A DNA stretch of 64,000 bases from Notospermus geniculatus (GCA_002633025.1 NMRB01000010.1:6788-70787), one strand, 5' to 3'; shown: positions 1 through 9,045, counted from the stretch's first letter. The notes: generated from the sequence alone by a model not told the origin. Translations and numbers: made by a program.

Positions 1-470
1 TCTTCTCCTATTTTGTTCGCTGGTCAGTGCTTTGCAACCCCTCTTTTCCCATTAGTAGACCCTTTTCCTTGGAGGACAGGGTTCCTCTTTTTTAGGCCTT
101 TGTCTTCGTCCATGGTCTGTTTCTAAATTTTCGTTGGTCAGGTTTTGTAGGTGCTGTTCACCTAGGCTTTCTTTCTTTACTGTTGCCCCTTCATTTCTTA
201 TTATCTCTTTCTTCATTTCTTTTTCTAGGCCTAATTTTTTATCACTTCCTCATTCATTTGTTTAATATAAATTACTCTTACTATAGTCTTGGGGTATTGT
301 ACTGTTAGTATAATTATACTGTTAGTTTAATTCCTCCAAGCTACAATGTATATTATACACCCTTCCTTTCAACCTATTCAAGCCTTACATTCACTAATTA
401 CATTTCTGTTAGGTTGAGCAACCACTTTTTGGGGCTTGTATTCTTTCCTTAATTGCTGTCACGTCCTGTT
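1..470. other. Unannotated AT-rich, pyrimidine-rich DNA
   Basis: The + strand is rich in T and C runs and has stop codons in all frames. I see no inverted repeat, SINE head or splice-bounded open frame here. The right edge runs into the hairpin-bearing repeat that starts near 515. Confidence 0.4.
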
Positions 471-514
471 TGGATGGGATACTTCTTATCTACATTTGGG
501 TTTCAGCTCAGACT

Positions 515-655
515 GTTCTAGAGTTTCGGATTGTAAAGTTCCAGCCTGAAGAAGACCCCGGTTGGGGTCGAAAATTCGCAAACACTCTGGAAATTGCCTT
601 TTCATTTATCATATATTGTGTGTCAATTTTTGTGCTTTTCTCCTCTTTTGATTAC
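515..655 (+). repeat. Hairpin-bearing dispersed repeat, copy 1
   Basis: This is the first of six copies of a repeat whose core is CTGA(A/G)GA, then A, then the hairpin GACCCC-GGTT-GGGGTC, then GAAA. Here the core spans 546-573, with stem arms at 554-559 and 564-569. In this copy TTCCA upstream (537-542 area) can pair with TGGAA downstream (587-592 area), closing a longer fold. The 3' part, reading ATATTGTGTGTC, is shared with the copies at 12.1, 29.2 and 58.2 kb. The reading frame through it gives an EEDPGWGRKFA-like peptide in several copies, but this follows from the repeat and is not evidence of a gene. The tail style resembles the 3' ends of Penelope-like retroelements, which is an inference. 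Confidence 0.75.
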
Positions 656-771
656 ACAACTAAATGTTATTGGACATATGTTTATCAGATGGTCAGTGTA
701 GCTAATTTACTCTAATGCTTTATTTACGACAGGTTTATTGTCACCGCCTATTTGGGTGTGATCCGAATAAG

Positions 772-804
772 CAGGGTCGGATCCAGGGTTGACAGAAAGG
801 GGGG
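772..804 (+). repeat. Fragment of a GGATCC-ended foldback element
   Basis: The sequence CAGGGTCGGATCCAGGG followed by a purine run matches the terminal repeat of the insertion at 5095-5265. Only this end is visible. It abuts directly the left end of the nested element at 805, so the larger element probably landed next to it or broke it. Confidence 0.5.
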
Positions 805-1510
805 ACAGACGAATAGATATATGACACAGTCTTATTAAAGCTGAAAGGGTAAGTGTCGTCCTACAAAGATTACCCAGGATCTCAATCTTCACTAAAACAA
901 TACCCTGGGTGTACTTTCGGTAGACAATGGTAGACGAACATCACCCAGCATTGTTGTATAATGACACCTGGATTCAAGGTTGTCTCGCCCGTGGTGACGT
1001 GACCGCCTGAAGAATGTCATGAACACCTACACTCAACAAGTACCGCGGTGCAAGACCGCGAGATTCCACGGGATTTCTAAATAGGACTCACTCCTAGGCA
1101 CCGACTGCGGATGCTGGGTGATGTTCGGCTACCGAAACTACACCCAGGGTATTGTTTTAGTGAAGATTGAGATCCTGGGTAATCTTTGTATATACCCAGG
1201 ACGACATTTACCCTTTCAGCCTTATTAAAGGAGCTCGACGTCCAAGTTGTAAACAAACTGGTTTGTTTACAAACAGTGGCCAGCAAACTAGTTTTATTCC
1301 TTCGTGAAGGTGGCAGCACCAGTAGCACCCCGTGATCGTTAGACTGGTGCCCGGTCCAATGCAACTCACTCACGATATTCACGTCAGTACATATCACCGA
1401 CAATAGGTGGCAGCACCGCAGGCGTCGCGTGGATAGAGAACCAGTGAGTGAGTGTTTACAACTTGGACGTCCAGCTCCTTTAAGACTGTGTCATATATCT
1501 ATTCGTCTGT
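805..1510. mobile_element. Outer inverted-repeat DNA element, interrupted by a second element
   Basis: The left end reads acagacgaatagatatatga and its reverse complement closes the element at 1510. The left terminal arm continues through a GACGTCCAAGTTGTAAAC segment at about 1236-1252, but only after a 381-bp insertion at 840-1220 is removed. The matching right arm at about 1455-1510 is uninterrupted, so it shows the original uninterrupted order. With the insertion taken out, the terminal repeats are roughly 55 bp. The interior carries a small palindrome TGTAAACAAAC / GTTTGTTTACA near 1250-1273. There is no transposase-like frame, so this is a non-autonomous element. No target duplication is obvious at its own outer borders. 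Confidence 0.8.
840..1220. mobile_element. Foldback element nested in the outer element, with 9-bp target duplication
   Basis: The arms are 840-951 and 1111-1220, more than 100 bp each and nearly perfect inverted copies, starting GCTGAAAGGG and ending CCCTTTCAGC. The direct repeat cttattaaa lies immediately outside both ends (831-839 and 1221-1229). The spacer of about 160 bp has no coding signal. Long terminal inverted repeats with a 9-bp target duplication are what is known for Mutator-like (MULE) elements, so a MULE-derived non-autonomous element is the best guess. The superfamily call is an inference from duplication length and arm length alone. Confidence 0.85.
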
Positions 1511-1923
1511 GCACGCCTAGCTCAGATACTAGCCGATAGATTTACTTAATAGACAGGCCCAATCCTCTCGGGAATAATGATCTTCTTTGCTTGAAGTAAT
1601 TCATATCATAATGCTCACTGAAATTTAGAATAGTCACTCTCTAAATGAAATTAGTATGACACAGTCACGATTTCCAGCCTCATGATTCTCTACAAAAGCA
1701 GTATTTCACAGCTCCTTCCAACTTAATCTCCAAGATAGAACTATTAGTTGATTGAGTCTTAGTCGTATCGTTACGGGTAATTGCGTCATTGCTTCCTTGA
1801 AGGTAGACGAAATGTCCAGCAAAAGCAGACGCTTGTTGCAAAAGTGATCATCATTGGTCATCAGTTTACTCAACGATTATCACTGTCCACTTAACTATTG
1901 TAAACCTGTGTCAAATCTATATT
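1511..1923. other. Unannotated DNA
   Basis: Stops occur in every frame, and no inverted repeat or SINE head was recognised. The sequence is ordinary AT-rich DNA between two repeat blocks. Confidence 0.35.
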
Positions 1924-1982
1924 TCAGCTGTTGTGCTGCAAGGTCGTTAACCCTTTCCTCAGGTTGCGACAAGCGTCTGCAG
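1924..1982 (+). repeat. Fragment of a dispersed repeat (TTTCAGCT...TTAACCCTTTCCTCA)
   Basis: The segment resembles 2588-2654 and 5271-5350: TTTCAGCT, about 25 variable bases, GTTAACCCTTTCCTCA and a GCGACA motif. It is a diverged partial copy. A still weaker match begins near 7448. Confidence 0.5.
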
Positions 1983-2538
1983 TGTTATATCTAGGATTTC
2001 AGAAGGGCATGGTGCAAACTTTGTGAAAAGGGCACTTCAACCTAGAAAAGGGCACTTTTCACGTGACATTTCTTCTAACGGAATTTGAAAAGCTAAAAAG
2101 TTAAAAAGGTCTCTATAACTCCAGTCAACAGCCAATTTAAGCCAGTTTCTAAGGTGATATGACCAAAATATGACCATGGCAAAGGGTCTGGGGGTACTAA
2201 ATACCTAAAAAAACAAACTTTTTTTAGGGGCATGACGCCCTAGGGGGTTAAAAAAGGGCACAATGGCGGCCACTTTTGGCGGCATGGCACGGCGCGACAC
2301 TAAAATGGCCTAGATATCACACTGGTCTGCTTTTGCTGGAATGGCTCACATTTTTGCCCCATCATTTGGAATCTTTAACTCTTTCGATGTACTGTACATG
2401 TGTATCCATTTATTTGGTGCAAAACAATCACTGTGAGTGCCATCTTGCAACTACTTTTCAAATGGTGGGTTCTCGTAAAATGTGTGGTGTCTAGAAAAAC
2501 CCATTAGATGTCGCTGCTTGATCAACCCGAATTGTCAG
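1983..2538 (+). other. Unannotated DNA with repeated AAGGGCAC words
   Basis: AAGGGCAC occurs three times between about 2030 and 2260. An inverted pair of CTAAAAAAA and TTTTTTTAGG lies at about 2205-2228, followed by GGGGCATGACGCCCTAGGGGG. It may be a decayed repeat. I do not recognise a family or a gene. Confidence 0.3.
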
Positions 2539-2654
2539 ATTGCCTGTGCATTGATCTGCTACTGTTCACCTGTTACGTAGTACATTTCAGCTATGCGGAG
2601 GTTCACCGAGGCCATTAACACTTTCCTCAAACGCGACATCCGACGGGTTTTCCT
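2539..2654 (+). repeat. Dispersed repeat, uninterrupted (empty-site) copy
   Basis: The run from ATTGCCTGTGCATTGATCTG to GACATCCGAC and GGTTTTCCT is shared with 5055-5350. Here CTGTTACGT continues directly into AGTACATTTCAGC, whereas the 5-kb copy carries about 170 bp of foreign sequence at that junction. This copy therefore shows the state before insertion. The repeat has no recognised identity. Confidence 0.7.
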
Positions 2655-3496
2655 GCATATTTTTGCCCCACAAATGTGTACCGTAATAAAACCAGCATCT
2701 ATAATAATTCTGGAAGTCGGGTCAATAAAGTCAAACTTAGAAGCTTTGTTTTGTGCCGAAATTCGGAACAGTAATAGAGGATACCATATCCTGATGCAAC
2801 AGGTGGTTTAATTTGTGAAGAGAACTTTGTTGTGGTCACAATTTTTCTTTTTTTTAGCAGTGTTGTTCGATTGCTTTCTAAATTCTCCCTACCACATGGC
2901 CGGATTGGGTGCATCAATTCCAGCCGTGCCGTGCATTCCAACCTTGGCCAAACTCTATCGCCGCTTGCCAGGGGTACTTGCTAGTAATGAACATGATTCA
3001 GTCATTTCTATGCCTGAATTAAGAAGTCCATATTACCAACTTTATTTGCCATGTTTTATCAAAGAATAATCCAATGACTGCTTCATCACCAGAATTTCCA
3101 CAGGATCGAATTTGCCTCGAATGGTTCCCATTTATCAGTGACTTAACAACGGAAAGCAAATTGGCAAATTAAATTAAATGGCGATGTCGAAATAAGAATC
3201 ATGTCTTGTTGTCCCACGGTCATGACTGTCTCTCTGGGATCTCTCGCTCGCTGCTTTGAGAATGAATATTGAATGATTTTGTTTTGTGTGTTTCTTGAAG
3301 GTATAATCGTAATTATGCTATAACTATTGGTCTCTAACGAAGCAAGTAATTAGCATTTGTTCATGCTTATAGAGATAGTCCCCGTGGGACTGGTGAAGTC
3401 AGATTCATTGGTGGAATATTGTGTGCTGAGAGACTGGTGTAATCTAATAACTCAGCTGGCAGCGGAGCTAGTCAACTTGTATACCCCTATGTCAGA
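2655..3496. other. Unannotated DNA
   Basis: Only short open frames occur (2815-3069 on + is the longest, 84 codons, with no recognisable motif). No inverted repeats or splice-bounded frame could be supported. Confidence 0.3.
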
Positions 3497-3705
3497 TGAC
3501 GTACGGCACCAAGTTTTGGTCTGATTCGATTCTTGGCTTGGCCACCAGGTTGCAATAACTCCTGAACTTGTCTCCAAATTTTTATCATAGGTGTATCTGA
3601 TGAGGATTATATGACATATGAAATGGGTTTGTGATTTGACCTACCGGTACTTTTCAAGGCCACCAGGTGACCAAAACCGAAACTCAAAGTCCAGTAATTC
3701 CTAAA
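3497..3705 (+). repeat. AGGTGAGC-family element, internal fragment
   Basis: The order of words (GGCACCAAGTTTTGGTC, CTTGGCTTGGCCACCAGG, AATAACTCCTGAACT, TCCAAATTTTTATCA, GGTGTATCTGATGAGGAT, TTGATTTGACCTAC, TTTTCAAGGCCAC) follows the middle of the complete element at 36995-37526. Both ends are missing. A second fragment follows at 4340, so two copies probably lie in series. Confidence 0.65.
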
Positions 3706-4021
3706 CTAACGTCTGGACGCCATGTTCCCGGAACGCCGCGACGCGGCCAACCTGCGAAGCAATCTGACGTCAAAAGTGGAACGCTGCTGTGATATGGTTA
3801 TGTAAATAATTTTTCGAGAATGACTAAAAATGGGCTGTGCTTTGCGACTAAGGCGCGTTTGAGGCTGGAACGCATGGGGAACGATGAAGACGGTAAAGAC
3901 TGAAGTTTGAGACGTGGAATTGAGTAAGCAGAGCGTGAAATTATTATTTGCGGGCCTAATTTAGGTTTGGGGTATACGTCACACAACGCCGCCGCCTGGT
4001 GGTCGCCTGGTTACCCAGCCT

Positions 4022-4104
4022 CGTCCCAGGTGTAGTCTCGCGCAGCCGTTTCGTGCACCTTGTCCCAGGTCTAGTCTCGCGCAGCCAGCCGTTTCATGCA
4101 AGAC
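4022..4104 (+). repeat. Short tandem duplication, unit about 40 bp
   Basis: GTCCCAGGTGTAGTCTCGCG at 4024 and GTCCCAGGTCTAGTCTCGCG at 4063 each continue into GCAGCC and CCGTTTC(G/A)TGCA. These are two adjacent imperfect units, GC-richer than the surroundings. Confidence 0.65.
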
Positions 4105-4198
4105 GTCGCCCGTGTTCTGCTTTCTGCACATGCGTATCTTCCCCGAATGTGGACTGGGGCAGGCTCGAACCAACCGTGGCTCGGAGCGTAGGCCTGCA

Positions 4199-4246
4199 AC
4201 ACACCCGAACCATGGAGAGGTACACCCCTCCATGGTTCGGGTGTGT
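4199..4246. repeat. Small perfect hairpin
   Basis: Arms of about 19 bp (4199-4217 and 4228-4246) read CACACCCGAACCATGGAG and its reverse complement around a loop of about 10 bases. It may be the remnant of a foldback element. Confidence 0.6.
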
Positions 4247-4339
4247 CCATCGTTCATGTCATTGTATGCCAAGCCACTGTTCTGTTGTCGACGTTACAAT
4301 TAATCCATACATATATCGGCCTGACTCCAAGGGCCTACT

Positions 4340-4838
4340 CATGTATCTCAAGCCGCCCAGCTGAACCAACAATGACTGGTTCCGATTCCTCTGGATTTTC
4401 ATCATTGGTGCATCTAATGAGAATACATGAGAGATGTAACAGGTTTTTGATTTGACCTACTTTTCAAGGCCACGGAGGTCAAAGTTCAAAACTTTTGTCA
4501 TTTGGTGGCACGTTTCGTGGCATATGTGCAGACCTGATGTCTTCTAACTGGGTGTGGTCATGTGTTTAGGTACATGTACCCTCTGTGTATACAGCAAGTT
4601 TTCGTCCTATTTGACCGCAAATATATGGTTACAGGTGGTCATCTTGGAAAAGGGGCTTTGGCACATATGTCATTAGTAAATTAGTCCAAGTGAGAATGTT
4701 TTGACCTTGAAATGTTGACCATAATCATATTACCCTGGAACTCAAGGCTTCCCCTGGAACATTTCGATCTAACATTTAATTTGTTCTTCTGGTACATCCA
4801 CCCAGGTGAGCACATGGTCCATGAACCATTTCATTTGT
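4340..4838 (+). mobile_element. AGGTGAGC-family non-autonomous element, 5'-truncated copy
   Basis: This copy follows the element at 36995-37526 from TGCATCTAATGAGAATACAT through TTGATTTGACCTACTTTTCA and GGAACTCAAGGCTTCC to the terminal segment CCCAGGTGAGCACATGGTCC and CCATTTCATTT. The conserved 5' end with the CGTCGTCGTC tract is missing. It is a non-coding mobile repeat of uncertain superfamily. Confidence 0.7.
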
Positions 4839-5054
4839 CACCTGATTCCTGTATTCTTGATGTAAATAGTTTTTTCTTTTCTCATTCCAGGTAAGGGTGA
4901 AGGCCTGTACTCCGAAAATTTACCCACAGTGATACTTTCCATCTCCCAGAAAACTGGTAGGAGCAGACATTAAATTTTGAATGCTTTGCAAATTGCAGAA
5001 TTGTGACCGGGCACGACAAAATGAGTCAGAATGCGCACAGAAGAAGACCTGTGT

Positions 5055-5350
5055 ATTGCCTGTGCATTGATCTGCTACTGTTTCCCTGTTACGTCAGGGC
5101 CGGATCCAGGATTTCGGGAAAGAGGGGGCGCACTGTGCTAGAAACATTGAAATCTGCGGTGAATTTCAATGATTTGCTCCAAATTTCACAATTTCACGCT
5201 CAATTTTACATATTTGTTGGGCGAAAGGGGGCGTGCGCCGCCCCCCCTTGGATCCGCGCCTGTATGAAGTGCATTTCAGCTATTGAAATGTGCGAGTTCA
5301 GCAAAGCCATTAACCCTTTCCTCAAATGCGACATCCGACAGATTTTCCTA
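5055..5350 (+). repeat. Dispersed repeat, copy with an insertion
   Basis: This is the same repeat as 2539-2654 and is split at CTGTTACGT (ends 5094). It resumes at about 5268 with AGTGCATTTCAGC and runs to GATTTTCCTA. The split is filled by the GGATCC-ended element annotated separately. Confidence 0.7.
5095..5265. mobile_element. GGATCC-ended foldback element inserted in a repeat
   Basis: The left end reads CAGGGCCGGATCCAGG and the right end CCTTGGATCCGCGCCTG, forming short inverted termini, followed inward by G-rich and C-rich runs (GAGGGGGCGC and GCCGCCCCCCC). Comparison with the uninterrupted repeat copy at 2539-2654 shows that these roughly 170 bp were added. No transposase frame is present. 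Similar termini are seen at 772 and 6361. Confidence 0.75.
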
Positions 5351-5734
5351 GACCGCCTCACCAATGTAAACCAAGCTGGTATCACTGTGCCGATGTACAA
5401 TGTACAACAAACAAAACAAACGATGACATTTAATGGTATCCTGGGAAGATAAATTGCTCTTGGCTTAACGAGTGCAACAACCTGGCCTTGTTGGCAACAA
5501 CCTCCATTGCAGAGTATAGTCACCATGTTTAGGTCGTGCCGCTGACTCATCGACGATATCGTCTTGATCGTCATCTTCTTCAGGCAATTCAGGGTGCCTC
5601 ATTCCTTTTTTTCTCCAGTGGAAAAACAGGAGTGTTTGAAATCTGATCTTTTCTGGTCAGCAATTTTCTTCAATGCATCCCCCATGACCAGTGTATGCTT
5701 TTGCTACAGATGTAGAGGAGGATTGAGGCCTGCC

Positions 5735-6115
5735 AATGAGGAACCGGACGAACTAACGTCACGACGTGGCGCTGCGATCGATGAGACCGAAGTTTCTTTT
5801 TTCAACGTGGTTTCCAGTCATTTCCATTAACTTCTGGCGTGAAATAAACCCTATTTTTTCGGTCGCATGACATTAAAATTTACACCATCTTGTCGCGGAT
5901 GAAAATTTCTGCAATTTCTTTGCTTTTTCCCTTAAAATAAAGAGGTAGGATGGCGATAACGGCAACGTCATATCTCATTTTTTCCTGTAGAAAAATGTAC
6001 AGCAGATTTTTTCATGACGCAACGTCAGCACATAAAACGACGTCAATGACGTCGGTTCGGTCTCATCGATCGCTGCGCCGACCTGTCGGGATAAACGGCA
6101 CGCGGGTTCCTCATT
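5735..6115. mobile_element. Inverted-repeat element rich in CRE-like motifs
   Basis: Arms of about 60 bp (5735-5795 and 6052-6115) begin AATGAGGAACC and share GCGATCGATGAGACCGAA. The element is 381 bp with no transposase-like frame. ACGTCA or TGACGT words occur in the left arm (near 5755), in the interior (near 5970 and 6024) and doubled as ACGTCAATGACGTC next to the right arm (near 6041-6054). A short frame on each strand is a by-product of the arms. Confidence 0.75.
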
Positions 6116-6210
6116 AAGTCGACCCTGATCAACATTACTGGCCTCTGTGGGCAAGGGTCTGTCACCCATGTGGGCGCGTTCTTGTGGGCCAAACTGACCA
6201 GTGGCAGATG

Positions 6211-6361
6211 GAGCGCCCCCCCCCCCTTATGGCAACGGATTGATGGTTTTGGTGCCTGCCTGGAAAATGCATATTTGGCATCCAATTTTTGAAAATTTTC
6301 TGGCGGAAGCCCCCAGACCCCTGCACACCATCTTTTTCTGGAAATCTTGGATCCGCCCCTG
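6211..6361 (-). repeat. Partial GGATCC-ended element
   Basis: A C-run of 14 or so bases after GAGCG at 6211 and the terminal GGATCCGCCCCTG at about 6349-6361 match the end of the element at 5095-5265, in the opposite sense. The other terminus was not found. Confidence 0.5.
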
Positions 6362-6744
6362 CTGACTGCTGATATGCTGCATGCAATTTCATGTGACCCA
6401 GTGAAGTGATTGATAGAATGTGTACATGTACCAAATCACAGATCTTTCATCTTCACTGCAATAAAACGACTTTCACATTCGGTGTGATGGTTGATATAGA
6501 ATTTGGAATCACCACTACCTATCCTCTAAAACCTGCTCACCAAGATCTTGACCATGTTCTTGTTAAGCTGCTCTTGCACAAGGCGTATTTCCAACGATCC
6601 AACGTGTTTCCCTTTAGCTGTTTCCACGATGCAGGTGCGGCTGTGGAGTGGGTGGACGGGCGCGCAGACGCGTTTTTTCGAATCGGCCATGCAGCGATTT
6701 TTTCTGCACCCGCTTGCTGCCCGTGCGGTATTGCATCATCACTT

Positions 6745-6826
6745 TTTGGGAATCCCCCTGAATTTCTGGGAATTCCCCAGAATTCCTTGGAGTTCCCCTG
6801 AATTCCTCGGAATTCCTACCAACCGA
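6745..6826 (+). repeat. Minisatellite of GAATTCC-type words with kappaB-like sites
   Basis: The segment is an imperfect repeat of about 20-24 bp built from GGGAATCCCC, GGGAATTCCCC, GGAGTTCCCC and GGAATTCC. Two of these fit the NF-kappaB/Rel consensus GGGRNYYYCC. This is direct sequence observation. Whether any Rel protein binds here is unknown. Confidence 0.65.
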
Positions 6827-7476
6827 AGACCAACTCCTGCGTCTGTGCCCGTTTCGTGGAAACACAATGTCGCACCCATACCTGTGCCCACCACCGCCTC
6901 CGTGTCTGCACCCACCTCGTGGAAAAGCAGCCTTAGCTTCCCTTTATTAAACACCAAGGAGTACTTCCCGCACACAGTTGTCTTAGCGCCAGGGCCTTGG
7001 GCCTCTCTGCTTCATTTATATTTAGTTTTTTCATCGTCGGTTTCATTGTCATTCATTGCTCATGATTGATTGTGGTACATCATCCATTGTATAGCATTCC
7101 TTCCGCCTCCTTTCATTCAATTCCCCAATCAATCTGCATAACTTTTTGATAAGACACAGAACCACTGGAGAATTATGGCCTCAAACCAGAAAAAAAATAC
7201 ATAATTGAATATAAAGCTACAATGGTGTTTGCTTTCATCTGTAATGAAATTAAAAAGGAAAATGACATTAAAATTGAACATCGTTGCCGGTATTGATTTT
7301 CTGATTGTCTCTATTGTCATCTCAGTGATGGTTTATACTTGTTAGTTTGAAGAACGCCGTCAATAACATGCCAACGGTGTTGGCAGATAAAACTCGGAGT
7401 GCGCTCTCCGTTGTTTGTTGTTCAAAATTGATTCTTGTAACTAAGCTGTTAACCCCTTGTCAAGTCCGACAACATC
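6827..7476. other. Unannotated DNA
   Basis: The frame at 6548-7069 on + is partly created by the minisatellite and has no recognisable motif, so I do not call it a gene. The rest is AT-rich, with nothing supportable beyond a weak match near 7448 to the TTAACCC repeat. Confidence 0.3.
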
Positions 7477-8241
7477 TAAAGCCCTGTTTATAAATACTAC
7501 ATAGAAATCCCTGGGCTTTTGAGAGCTGTGTCAAAAGCCCAGGAGCCCGGAGGTGTAATGGTTCGGGTCTCCGACTAGCGGTCAGAGGATCCCGGGTTCG
7601 AATCCCACTGGGCGTGAGACTTTGGGCAAGTCTCTTTACCTCACTGGCCTCTCTCCACCCAGGTGTATAAATGGGTACCGGTCAGAAATGCTCGATTGTA
7701 GCGCTGAATGGGCAGCTCATCTGAGTTCTACTGAAAGGTTTCAGCACAGACTGGGGTTAAAGTGTAAAGTCGGATGAGAACCTCTACCGTAGTTGATATC
7801 AGACTATAAACCCAAACTTTAACTTTAACTTTTTTTAAAGGCCGGCCCTGAAAAAAACCTGCCTGCCTAAGACCCGGCGCGCGTACACTACTAAAAATCT
7901 AGCTGAAGTTAATTGCTACACCCGGCGATAGGGTCGCTGCTGTAGCGTACTCTTCTCGAGGAGGAGGCGCTAAATTGCAGTGCTGGCTTTTTACCGTGCA
8001 TGCCCACAAGACACGCCACCTGTCGCTGTGTCAAGAAGTAGACAAAGCCCGGGTCTGTTGCATCTACACTACGTAAAAAACCCACTTGAGACACGGGTCT
8101 GAATTAAGCCCTCCAAAATCCCTTCAAACTCAGAGGGCTTAATAAGCCCAGACTTTTCATCCCCAGACCCGCGCTTTTAACAGGTGTAGACAGAAAAAGC
8201 CCGGGTGCAACACGGGTTTTTATGTTGTGTAAACAGGGCTT
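7477..8241. mobile_element. Composite inverted-repeat element carrying a SINE
   Basis: AAAGCCCTGTTTATA at the left and TGTAAACAGGGCTTA at the right form short inverted ends. Further pairs such as GGGCTTTTGA / TCAAAAGCCC and AAGCCCGGGT words occur inside. A CORE-SINE occupies about 7545-7837. The remaining interior has many CCCGGGT and GGGTCT words but no coding signal. The outline as one element is an inference from the matching ends. Confidence 0.45.
7545..7837 (+). mobile_element. CORE-SINE (tRNA-derived head plus CORE domain)
   Basis: The head is tRNA-like: an A-box-like TGTAATGGTTCGGG near 7554 and a B box GGTTCGAATCC at about 7592-7602, matching the RNA polymerase III consensus GGTTCGANTCC. 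It is followed by GACTTTGGGCAAGTCTCTTT, ACCTCACTGGCCTC and GTATAAATGGGTACC, closely matching the CORE domain known from vertebrate MIR (GACCTTGGGCAAGT, TTAACCTCTCTG, GTAAAATGGG). The 3' tail is a simple (ACTTTA)n-like run ending in T7. This is a non-autonomous retroposon that depends on a partner LINE, which is not in the window. Confidence 0.85.
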
Positions 8242-8521
8242 AAGTGCAACCCAGTGGAATGCGGAAGTTAGGCAACATATTAGTTGGATTTTCCACGAAT
8301 CTTAATCGCACGCAACTCTTGAATAACCGATCGACGACGCAATCAGCCTATACAAACAGACTTTAGTGGTGCCCAATAGTCTGCAACGGATCGTCACCGG
8401 TTACGCAGGTCAAATGCATAATTGAAAACCGCAAATTCATCATTCCATTGGGTCACGCTTCGATGTTGCTGGACTTTACCAGGACGTTTAGGAAAGAAGT
8501 GTATTGTACAGTACGTTGCAC

Positions 8522-8770
8522 AATTGACCTCCCTTCCGCACCGTGCACCATCCACGTACCACATGCAGTGTCGTGCGCGTACCGTCTTCGTATCTTCTGC
8601 AAACGTCGCGCGCTGTCATGGAAGGCACGCAGTGAAGACGTAACGTCATTCGCCCGTGGTGCGCGGACGTCACGCAGAAGAGACGCGTGATGCACCCGTA
8701 CCATACGCAACTGAAGTGTACCTTCCGTGTCACGTTCACGGAAGGTACGCGGATAAAGGGAGGTCAATAG
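8522..8770. repeat. CpG-rich degenerate inverted-repeat element
   Basis: TTGACCTCCCTT at the left and AAAGGGAGGTCAA at the right are inverted. Inward, GCGTACC and GGTACGC words also pair loosely. The segment is clearly richer in CpG than its flanks and holds ACGTCA-type words near 8645 and 8668. Overlapping frames on both strands (8453-8806) look like products of the symmetry rather than genes. Confidence 0.5.
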
Positions 8771-8984
8771 CGAACCGCCGAGTGACGTTGGACGTGTCAA
8801 TTTCATTGTGTTTGTCCGACCCTGCTTTTGTCCTGTCTCACCATCGACAATGTGGTCACTCAGTAAAGTCTACTTGTTATCTAATATTTGTCCGACCTTC
8901 GCTGGTAAAAATAGAAACCCGGCGGTGTGCTATTGTGAAATGTACTCTATGTGTCACCCCACCCATCCATGTAGTGATCATGCT

Positions 8985-9045
8985 CTCCGTTGCTTAACTT
9001 CTAGCGCTGAGGCCAACATGCTAACCACTAGGCCATAAAGGAAAT
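8985..9045 (-). repeat. Decayed tRNA-derived SINE head
   Basis: Read on the minus strand, TGGCCTAGTGGTTAGCATGT fits the tRNA A box (TRGYNNAGYGG). The expected B box downstream is not intact, so this is a truncated or decayed SINE head and not a tRNA gene. Confidence 0.5.

Noticed and set aside
5206-5574. 122-codon minus frame and the opposing plus frame at 5003-5452
   Set aside because: Both pass through an inserted GGATCC element and a dispersed repeat, so they are repeat-derived.
6548-7069. 173-codon frame on +
   Set aside because: A large part is the GAATTCC minisatellite, other frames are open over the same bases, and no motif is recognisable.
7545-7620. Possible true tRNA gene
   Set aside because: The B box is perfect, but the head continues directly into a MIR-like CORE domain and a simple tail, and no convincing acceptor stem closes. 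It is a SINE.
8453-8806. 117-codon minus frame
   Set aside because: It lies in a GC-richer inverted-repeat element where all strands and frames are unusually open.
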